Shown piece by piece: positions 20,076 through 25,262 of a stretch of 25,262 nucleotides of DNA (position 1 is the stretch's first letter; every line of letters begins with the position of its first letter). The stretch is taken from positions 1 through 25,262 of the IMG/VR virus record IMGVR_UViG_3300047643_000035; one strand, 5' to 3'. Under the pieces are notes generated by a model. That model saw only the letters and a list, made by a program, of their open reading frames with translations, was not told the origin of the DNA and searched no databases. Both the position numbers and the translations under genes were made by a program. This DNA comes from a virus.

Positions 20076-20106
20076 ATACGCTTATTACTTATACGTATAT
20101 GTATCG
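20076..20106. promoter_or_regulatory. Operator-like boxes between Cro-like and AlpA-like genes
   Basis: The 44-base gap contains ATACG (20076-20080), the palindrome ATACGTAT (20091-20098) and ATGTATCG (20099-20106). These match the ATACGTAT-type boxes in the divergent promoter region, so the same repressor or Cro-like protein may bind here. They could give a second point of control within the early operon. Confidence 0.4.
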
Positions 20107-20107
20107 C

Positions 20108-20335
20108 TTATTCGAAAAAAAAGAAATCCTCAAATACCGACCCCGGAAACGCATTTAAAACTCCTGCAATAACACGTTCTCCCGGACTGTTATAGAGCGG
20201 GTTTTTGGGATCGAGACTAGCTCTATACAAAGTTGGCCTAGCCACCCCAATAGCTTTTGCTAGTTCACCTTTATTCCACTTATGTTCCCATCGTTTTGAT
20301 TCTAATTTTTCCACCTTTAATCTTATTCCTGACAT
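20108..20335 (-). CDS. Cro-like HTH protein
   Basis: 75 residues. ATG 20335 is chosen for GAGAGGTGA upstream; the extension to 20398 runs through the promoter. The body ESKRWEHKWNKGELAKAIGV, then ARPTLYRASLDP, is an HTH with the second helix in place; the C-terminus ends in a run of Phe (FEDFFFFE). Divergent to the repressor and first gene of the minus-strand early operon, which is the classical Cro position. Likely binds the same ATACGTAT boxes to shut off the repressor. Confidence 0.65.
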   Translation of the reverse strand: MSGIRLKVEKLESKRWEHKWNKGELAKAIGVARPTLYRASLDPKNPLYNSPGERVIAGVLNAFPGSVFEDFFFFE

Positions 20336-20358
20336 TAAAAAAATCACCTCTCTTGTAC

Positions 20359-20460
20359 TGATACGTATCATACCACAACGTATTATTTTATGCAACAATA
20401 TTTTAAATTATACGTAACGTTATCGTATTGCGCATACGAATTATTTTATTGCGCGCACGT
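20359..20460. promoter_or_regulatory. Operator array of the lysogeny switch
   Basis: The divergent region holds TGATACGTATCA (20359-20370, perfect palindrome) and related boxes AACGTATTA (about 20378), TATACGTAA (about 20410), TATCGTATTG (20421-20430), GCATACGAAT (20432-20441) and GCACGTAAC (about 20455). All share a TACG/CGTA core. They are interleaved with both promoters, the layout expected for repressor and Cro-like binding. Box edges are by eye. Confidence 0.55.
20367..20395 (-). promoter_or_regulatory. Early leftward promoter
   Basis: On the minus strand: -35 TTGCAT (20390-20395), spacer of 17, -10 TATGAT (20367-20372). The start would fall about 25-30 bases before the Cro-like ATG. 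The -10 overlaps the 12-bp palindrome TGATACGTATCA (20359-20370), so a bound repressor would block it. Confidence 0.7.
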
Positions 20461-20477
20461 AACAAAAATGATATAAT
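20449..20477 (+). promoter_or_regulatory. Repressor promoter
   Basis: -35 TTGCGC (20449-20454), 17-base spacer, -10 TATAAT (20472-20477) and a 5' leader of about 18 bases with GAAGGAG before ATG 20501. The consensus -10 suggests steady expression in the lysogen. It would also drive the integrase gene downstream. Confidence 0.75.
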
Positions 20478-20500
20478 CTATTCGAAGGAGTGGGTTTGCT

Positions 20501-20875
20501 ATGTATAATAAAGACTTTGGAAAACAATTAGCTGAACTAAGAGAAAAGGCTGGATACAGCAGCCAAAGACAATTTGCTTTAGCAGTAGGAGTTAGTTCTG
20601 CCTCAATTTCACGAATTGAATCCGGAGATCAACAAGTAGAGCCGGAAACTCTAGAAAAGTTTGCTCCAGTATTAAAAGTCGATCATAAGTATTTAATGCA
20701 AAAAGCTGGCTATCTTGAAGATAGGATCGCTGAGGAAAAGACCGTTTATAGCGTAGGTCCTGATAATTCAACTATATTAGAAATAGCTCGCCGTTTACAA
20801 AAACTGCCTGAGAAAGATATCAAAGTTTTTGAGAATCTTTTAGGAGCAATGGAAAAGGAAAATCCCGATAAATGA
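20501..20875 (+). CDS. XRE-family prophage repressor without peptidase domain
   Basis: 124 residues from ATG 20501. Residues 7-60 are an XRE HTH: LAELREKAGYSSQRQFALAV, then SSASISRIESGDQQVEPETL. The rest is a helical tail (ILEIARRLQKLPEKDIKVFENLL) likely used for dimerisation. No LexA/S24-type cleavage domain follows, so induction by RecA-driven self-cleavage is not expected; an anti-repressor or other inactivation must be invoked. It lies 15 bases before the integrase gene on the same strand. Confidence 0.8.
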   Translation: MYNKDFGKQLAELREKAGYSSQRQFALAVGVSSASISRIESGDQQVEPETLEKFAPVLKVDHKYLMQKAGYLEDRIAEEKTVYSVGPDNSTILEIARRLQKLPEKDIKVFENLLGAMEKENPDK

Positions 20876-20890
20876 TTTGGTGGTGATGGT

Positions 20891-22099
20891 ATGCAGGGAT
20901 CTATAGTAAAACGGGGCGAAAACTCCTATCAGATATCGGTATATAATGGGAAAGACCCCAAAACCGGTAGATCAACTTATATCCGGGAAACCTTTCGCGG
21001 AAGTGATAAGGCTGCCGATGAACGCCGGCACGAGTTAATAAATCAAATAAATAAAAAGCAGTACGTTCCACCATCAAAATTAACCTTCGGGGAATACCTA
21101 GAGCAGTGGCTGGAAGCTGCTAAAAACAGTGTCAGTGAAGGAACATATGATAATTATAAAACCCACATTAAAGAGCATTTTATTAAAGACTCGATCGGCC
21201 AGATAAAACTTGATAAAGTAACCGCTTTTGATATCCAAGGTTATATAAATCGGACGATAGGATCCCCCCGAGCTGACGGGCGGCCTGGAGGAGTTTCTGC
21301 CAAGACAGTAAAAGATCATCTTGGAACCATTAAAAAGGCGCTGAAAGATGCTTGTATCTGGGGTATCTTAAAAAATAATCCTGCACAATATATAGCTAGT
21401 CCCAAGGTACCCAAGGTACGAATGAAAACCTACACCGAAGAAGAAGCGGTTAGGTTTCTTGATGTTGCTATTTTGGATCGTTTTTATCTGCTTTTTTTAT
21501 TGGCAATTTTTACTGGACTGCGCCAAGGTGAGCTGCGAGGATTAACCTGGGACGATGTTGACTTAAAGAAATGCACTCTGTCTATTCAACAAACGGTAAG
21601 AAAAACGGGTAAAAAGGCTATATATAAAGATACTAAAACAGAGGAGAGTTCATCTTTGGTAACTATCGAACCAGAATTTATTCTATTATTTGAGGCACAC
21701 AAAGAACAACAAGCCAAGGATCGGGTAGCTTATGAAAATAAGCAGATTAAAGGAATACCGTATTTCATAGAATATGAAGATCACAATCTCGTGTTTTCTT
21801 CGTTTAATGGAAGACCTGTTGATTTAGGAAGATTGATAGTTCATTTTAGGCAAGTTATAGATAAGGCAGATCTAACTCAGATTAGATTTCATAATCTCAG
21901 GCATTCATGCGCGACAATCTTAATTGCTTCTGGCGTGCATTTAAAAACCGTCCAGGAACGATTAAGGCATGCTGATATTAGGACAACGGGTAATATTTAT
22001 GCTCATGTAATACCCAAAATGCAGAAAGAAGCGGATCATATAATGAGTAGAGCACTTAAAATTAACAAAGAACAACAACCAAATAATTTTTTAAATTAG
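20891..22099 (+). CDS. int: Prophage integrase (tyrosine recombinase)
   Basis: 402 residues from ATG 20891. Order: N-terminal AP2-like arm-binding domain, residues about 1-55 (SIVKRGENSYQISVYNGKDP, TGRSTYIRETF); SAM-like core-binding domain, about 63-165 (FGEYLEQWLEAAK); catalytic domain, about 178-390. The active residues are all visible: Arg211 (TGLRQGE), Lys248 (KDTKT), His334 and Arg337 (FHNLRHS), His360 (RLRHAD) and nucleophile Tyr370 (NIYAHV). Length fits the family. It ends 101 bases from the tRNA-Arg 3' end, its presumed target, and is followed by a terminator. Confidence 0.92.
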   Translation: MQGSIVKRGENSYQISVYNGKDPKTGRSTYIRETFRGSDKAADERRHELINQINKKQYVPPSKLTFGEYLEQWLEAAKNSVSEGTYDNYKTHIKEHFIKDSIGQIKLDKVTAFDIQGYINRTIGSPRADGRPGGVSAKTVKDHLGTIKKALKDACIWGILKNNPAQYIASPKVPKVRMKTYTEEEAVRFLDVAILDRFYLLFLLAIFTGLRQGELRGLTWDDVDLKKCTLSIQQTVRKTGKKAIYKDTKTEESSSLVTIEPEFILLFEAHKEQQAKDRVAYENKQIKGIPYFIEYEDHNLVFSSFNGRPVDLGRLIVHFRQVIDKADLTQIRFHNLRHSCATILIASGVHLKTVQERLRHADIRTTGNIYAHVIPKMQKEADHIMSRALKINKEQQPNNFLN

Positions 22100-22116
22100 A
22101 ACCCTTGGTACTACGC

Positions 22117-22150
22117 ATTGTGCAGAAACGGATACACAATAGAATACACA
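22117..22150. other. Candidate integrase arm sites
   Basis: Between the integrase stop and the tRNA lie an inverted repeat ATTGTG/CACAAT (22117-22122 and 22135-22140) and two direct copies of ATACACA (22132-22138 and 22144-22150), 12 bases apart. Short direct repeats next to an integrase gene are typical arm-type sites for its N-terminal domain. This is a guess from position. Confidence 0.3.
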
Positions 22151-22158
22151 GAAATAAA

Positions 22159-22190
22159 AAATGACGGCACTTAAATGCCGTCATTTCTAT
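22159..22190 (+). terminator. Terminator after integrase, possibly bidirectional
   Basis: A perfect 11-bp stem AAATGACGGCA/TGCCGTCATTT (22159-22169 and 22176-22186) with a 6-base loop, then TCTATTGTTTT on the plus strand. The A-rich side (GAAATAAAAA) gives a T-run on the minus strand too, so it can also end the tRNA-Arg transcript. Confidence 0.8.
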
Positions 22191-22200
22191 TGTTTTCACA

Positions 22201-22240
22201 TGGTGCGCCCGACAAGAATCGAACTTGTGCAGCTGGCTTC
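22201..22240. other. Likely prophage attachment end inside tRNA-Arg 3' half
   Basis: The integrase gene points at the 3' half of tRNA-Arg with only arm-like repeats and a terminator between them. The attachment core should be a direct repeat of part of this stretch at the far left end of the prophage, which is not in the window. The exact edges cannot be set here. Confidence 0.45.
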
Positions 22241-22275
22241 GGAGGCCAGTACTCTATCCCCTGAGTTACGGGCGC
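22201..22275 (-). tRNA. tRNA-Arg (CCG)
   Basis: The cloverleaf on the minus strand: acceptor GCGCCCG/CGGGCGC, D stem ACTC/GAGT, anticodon stem CTGGC/GCCAG with loop CTCCGAA (anticodon CCG), T arm ACAAG-TTCGATT-CTTGT, A73 and encoded CCA. The 3' end faces the prophage, as is usual when a phage integrates into the 3' part of a tRNA gene and restores it. Confidence 0.93.
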
Positions 22276-22649
22276 AAATCTAGCATATATATTCTACACT
22301 ATCTTGTACGATATAACAAGAAGAAATTCATGGTCGATCAAAGTTGGCGCAAAGTTGGCGTTTAGTCTGTTCATTGATGCTCATTCTCAATCATCGCTTT
22401 GAAAGCAAATATTAGCATAAGTTAAATTAGTAAATGTTTTCAAGACACTATAAATAATGGTTAAGTTTTTACCAAATTTTTCGATAAATATTATATATAA
22501 GAAAATTAGGGGTTCTGTTTAAGAAAACAAAAATGTTGACTTCTTTAAAGTGAGGTGATATTCCAAAATTTAATAATCTTCGCCAAATATAACATAATTT
22601 AACATTCGCGATGGAGAATCCTGAACAATTACTCGAAAGGTAGTGAAAA
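22276..22649. promoter_or_regulatory. Gene-free host spacer before the binding-protein gene
   Basis: 374 bases with no gene. Apart from the tRNA promoter it has a 10-bp direct repeat AAAGTTGGCG (22340-22349 and 22351-22360). An AT-rich stretch at 22462-22487 (TAAG, 14 bases, TTCGATAA) loosely resembles a motility sigma-28 promoter, fitting a chemoreceptor gene pair downstream but weak. No sure sigma-A promoter was found for the next gene. Confidence 0.35.
22291..22319 (-). promoter_or_regulatory. Promoter of tRNA-Arg
   Basis: On the minus strand: -35 TTGTTA (22314-22319), 17-base spacer, -10 TAGAAT (22291-22296), about 16 bases before the tRNA 5' end. This host promoter survives integration because the phage entered at the 3' side. 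Confidence 0.65.
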
Positions 22650-23768
22650 ATGGCTAAAAAAACCGGTTTTTTCATTGGCATTGTTTTAATTATCTTGGTT
22701 ATTGCGGCAATTATTACAATATTTGTATTTAAGGTGTTTGACAAAAAACCAGTTACCATTGGCGCAATCCTTCCCCTGACAGGTCCAGTGGCCCAGTCTG
22801 CTATCGAATTAAGAGACGGACTAAATTTAGCTGTGGAAGAAGTAAATTTGCAAGGGGGGATCAATGGTCAAACAGTAAATCTGATTATTAAAGATTGTAA
22901 AATGGATTTCGAAGGTGCAAAAAATATTTTTTCAAATATGGAAGCAACAGCCCATCCCGATTTATATGTAACTATGCTCAGCCCAATCGTGATCACTTTA
23001 GCCCCATTAGCTGAAAAAAATAAGGTTTCGTTAGTCTCACCGCTTGTTACAGGTTCCAATAAAGCTATCCTGGAAGGAAAAAAATGGGTTTTTAGAACCT
23101 GTGCACCCGCTGATATTGAAGTACCGACAGAGATTAACATCTTGAAGGAAAAAGGTATTAAGAATGTAGGTGTAATTTACCAAAATGATTCACTCGGCCA
23201 AACAGTCAAAGGGCCTTTCGAATCAGAATTCTCCGAACTAGGCTGTACAGTTCTTGCGGAGCCCTTTGAACCTAACGCTAAAGATTTCAAAACTCAAATA
23301 TCCAATTTACTAAATACGGAAGCAGTGTATCTAATTGGGCTACCCGCCTATCTTGAACCACTAATAAAGCAATTGCGGGAATTAAAATATAACGGCCTGA
23401 TCACTTCGACATCAATCGCAGCCCAACCCAGCATTACCGCCCTTCCGGAAGCAAACGGAGTTTATGTGGCAGCCCAATTCTGTTATAACCCAAATTTCAA
23501 TTTAGCTAATCGAGTAAAAGAAAAATTTGAATCAAAATACAAACGGCCATTTAACCATGAAGCCGGTTATGCTTATGATTTTATAAGGTTACTGGCGGGG
23601 TTGTTGGATAACAGGTCGGTTTCGCGTGAGAACATACGGAAGATATTGGAAGGTGGATTTACCTATTCCGGACTGTTTGGAAATCTAGCGATAAAAAAAG
23701 GCAGTCATGATTTGTCTCCGCCCTTGTATCCAGCCCAAATTGTAAATGGCGAATTGGTCTTTCAGTAA
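22650..23768 (+). CDS. Membrane-anchored branched-chain amino acid-type binding protein
   Basis: 372 residues from ATG 22650, with AAAGGTAGTG upstream. Residues about 7-27 are one hydrophobic segment without a lipobox Cys, so the protein is probably anchored in the membrane, not a lipoprotein. The rest is a periplasmic-binding fold of the Leu/Ile/Val family: PVTIGAILPLTGPVAQSAIE, LRDGLNLAVEEVN, SPIVITLAPLAEKNKVSLVSP, NVGVIYQNDSLGQTVKGPFE, GYAYDFIRLLAGL. No permease or ATPase genes are next to it. The following gene is a chemoreceptor, so it may present a ligand to that receptor. The ligand cannot be told. Confidence 0.8.
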   Translation: MAKKTGFFIGIVLIILVIAAIITIFVFKVFDKKPVTIGAILPLTGPVAQSAIELRDGLNLAVEEVNLQGGINGQTVNLIIKDCKMDFEGAKNIFSNMEATAHPDLYVTMLSPIVITLAPLAEKNKVSLVSPLVTGSNKAILEGKKWVFRTCAPADIEVPTEINILKEKGIKNVGVIYQNDSLGQTVKGPFESEFSELGCTVLAEPFEPNAKDFKTQISNLLNTEAVYLIGLPAYLEPLIKQLRELKYNGLITSTSIAAQPSITALPEANGVYVAAQFCYNPNFNLANRVKEKFESKYKRPFNHEAGYAYDFIRLLAGLLDNRSVSRENIRKILEGGFTYSGLFGNLAIKKGSHDLSPPLYPAQIVNGELVFQ

Positions 23769-23784
23769 ACCTTTTCAGATGAAA

Positions 23785-23833
23785 AATAGGCGCAACTAAA
23801 CTTGACAAAAGCCAATTTTAACTTGCGCCTATT
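23785..23833. terminator. Inverted repeat between binding protein and chemoreceptor
   Basis: The 11-bp arms AATAGGCGCAA (23785-23795) and TTGCGCCTATT (23823-23833) pair perfectly around a 27-base loop. The T-run is poor. It may act as a partial terminator or message-stabilising hairpin that sets the ratio of the two proteins. Confidence 0.5.
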
Positions 23834-23910
23834 ATTTCAATTGATAAGTTTTTTCTTTTAATTAAATACTTTTAGCATAAAAAGAAATTAAATGTTGGAG
23901 GGTGATTTGA

Positions 23911-25262
23911 ATGTCAACCCATCTTTGGTTTCAGGCAATATTTCAAAAAATATTTAGAAATATATCGATCCGTAATAAATTACTCCTTTTTTTCCTGCTT
24001 ATTTCACTGCTACCAATAACTATTATTGGTTTTCTTTCGTATAGCCAGGCAAAACAAATGATAGTAAATAAAATCTCCCAATATTCGTTGGATATGGTTA
24101 TGTACAATCAGATTAATCTGGGAAAAGATCTTAAAACATATGAGGATATTACTTTACAGTTTGTGGTAAAACCGGAGCTTAACCAACTCTTAAAAGCTTA
24201 TTCGAATAATCCTAAGAATGAAGAGGCAATACGCCAAAGTTTCACAAGGGCTTTAAAAGAATATGTAGCCGGTAATCAAACTATCCATAATGTGATTTTT
24301 ATCGATGAAACCAACCGGAATTCTAACTCCCTAACAATCGGAAAACCGCTTCCAGCTGATTTTTCTGAAACTATTCGTAATTCGGCATTTTATAAAAATG
24401 TCATCAAAATGAATGGTAAAAATCTTTGGTCCCCTGCCATCATGCTAGAAAAGGGAACTAACAATTATTATGTCGCAATAGGACGCAGGATTAAGGATAT
24501 TTCTACCGGAAGTCCTTTAGGAGTATTATTAATTATTGTTGATGAAAATGCCTTGGATAATGCAATAAACAGTAACTTGTATAGTCTAAATGCCAACAAT
24601 TATACCTTGGAATCGATCAAAACCAATTATGCGATTATCGTTAACCGTGATGGTAATATCATCTCCAGTCGTTTTAAAGATAGTATCGGCAAAAACATCA
24701 AGGAATTAATACGGGATAAGCAACCGATTGAACTGATGTTTAACAGTATTAGCGATAAAGGGAAGTTCAATAGTATCATTATGAATAGACCGGTAGTAGT
24801 TACTTACAATGCTGTTGGCGATCGCGGTTGGTTTTTATTAAGTATCGCTCCAGTTTCCACTCTTTATACCGAGATAAATACTCTCGGGTTTATGGTTTTT
24901 ATATTGGCATTGGTCATTGCCTTAATTGCCTCTATCATTGCGGTTTGGATCTCAGTTTCGATATCAGTTCCATTACAAGGAATAGTAAATGTTATGAAGC
25001 AAGCCGAAGACGGTTTACTAACCAAAAGAGTAATAATAACCAATAACGATGAGATTGGTTTTTTAGGAATGAGCTTTAATCATATGCTTACAAAGATAAG
25101 TGCCTTAATTACCAATACTAAACAAACAATTGATGTAGTTTTAGAGCGAAGCCTTACCATGAAAAATAGCGCAGCTCAATCAGCCGAAACTTCGGAAACA
25201 GTTGCTACCGCTATGGAACAGATCACCCAAGGAACAATGGAGCAAACCAATGAAACCGAAAA
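23911..25262 (+). CDS. Methyl-accepting chemotaxis protein, 3' part missing
   Basis: About 450 residues visible from ATG 23911, with GGAGGGTG upstream; the gene runs off the right edge. Short basic N-terminus, transmembrane segment 1 at about 24-43 (LLLFFLLISLLPITIIGFLS), an extracellular ligand-binding domain of the double-Cache type to about residue 320 (TNYAIIVNRDGNIISS, GWFLLSIAPVSTLY), transmembrane segment 2 near 326-352, then a HAMP domain (SVPLQGIVNVMKQAEDGLL; NDEIGFLGMSFNHM) and the start of the signalling coiled coil (AMEQITQGTMEQTNE). The kinase-control hairpin tip lies beyond the window. Follows the binding-protein gene on the same strand, 142 bases apart. Confidence 0.9.
   Translation, partial: MSTHLWFQAIFQKIFRNISIRNKLLLFFLLISLLPITIIGFLSYSQAKQMIVNKISQYSLDMVMYNQINLGKDLKTYEDITLQFVVKPELNQLLKAYSNNPKNEEAIRQSFTRALKEYVAGNQTIHNVIFIDETNRNSNSLTIGKPLPADFSETIRNSAFYKNVIKMNGKNLWSPAIMLEKGTNNYYVAIGRRIKDISTGSPLGVLLIIVDENALDNAINSNLYSLNANNYTLESIKTNYAIIVNRDGNIISSRFKDSIGKNIKELIRDKQPIELMFNSISDKGKFNSIIMNRPVVVTYNAVGDRGWFLLSIAPVSTLYTEINTLGFMVFILALVIALIASIIAVWISVSISVPLQGIVNVMKQAEDGLLTKRVIITNNDEIGFLGMSFNHMLTKISALITNTKQTIDVVLERSLTMKNSAAQSAETSETVATAMEQITQGTMEQTNETE

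Noticed and set aside
22501-22560. TTGACT near 22534 as a sigma-A promoter for the binding-protein gene
   Set aside because: No acceptable -10 lies 16-18 bases downstream.
24828-25046. Open frame of 72 codons on the plus strand
   Set aside because: It is out of frame inside the chemotaxis receptor gene.

Overview
The window is most of a temperate bacteriophage genome (a prophage) inside a low-GC, Gram-positive-type chromosome, probably a Bacillota member of the Clostridia or Negativicutes. That assignment rests on the strong AGGAGG-type ribosome binding sites, frequent TTG/GTG starts, sigma-A-like promoters, and phage families typical of Bacillota (YopX, ArpU/RinA-like, AP2-type integrase). 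No species can be named from sequence alone. The prophage runs from beyond the left edge to about position 22,200, where its integrase gene abuts the 3' end of a host tRNA-Arg(CCG) gene. The other attachment site lies outside the window to the left.

Layout, read right to left because almost all phage genes are on the minus strand. (1) Lysogeny module, 20,108-22,190: a short XRE repressor and a tyrosine integrase on the plus strand, divergent from a Cro-like gene and an AlpA/excisionase-like gene on the minus strand. Back-to-back promoters are interleaved with ATACGTAT-like palindromes. (2) Early region, 13,722-19,808: a phage-borne CAU tRNA with an unpaired 1-72 position, a 319-base gene-free but foldable stretch, small unknown proteins, an HNH protein, and an overlapping three-gene set (ASCH protein, DUF5131/Gp37-Gp68 protein, and an internally duplicated protein ending in a consensus sliding-clamp motif QLSLF). 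This is followed by a replication initiator whose gene carries 24-bp iterons, a likely origin. (3) A gene-free control region of 375 bases, then a second set of small genes, 9,241-13,346: YopX, Cys-rich proteins, a nuclease-like protein, a two-HTH protein, a short second tyrosine recombinase, and an ArpU/RinA-like late regulator. (4) A strong terminator, then the late operon, 1-9,074: Nmad1-like protein, small and large terminase, portal, Bbp19-like protein, scaffold, major capsid, Bbp16-like cement protein, HeH-repeat protein, tail-tubular-A-like adaptor and the start of a nozzle-like protein. The order and families match short-tailed phages of the epsilon15/BPP-1 type. Lysis, tail-spike and any diversity-generating retroelement genes would lie left of position 1.

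Right of the tRNA-Arg gene the sequence is host chromosome: a membrane-anchored amino-acid-type binding protein and, downstream on the same strand, a methyl-accepting chemotaxis protein cut by the window edge. They look like a ligand-sensing pair.

The most promising little-described items are the ASCH/DUF5131/duplicated-clamp-motif triad, the unusual CAU tRNA with the foldable noncoding region next to it, and the iterons inside the initiator gene. Family assignments are from reading the translations, without database searches.
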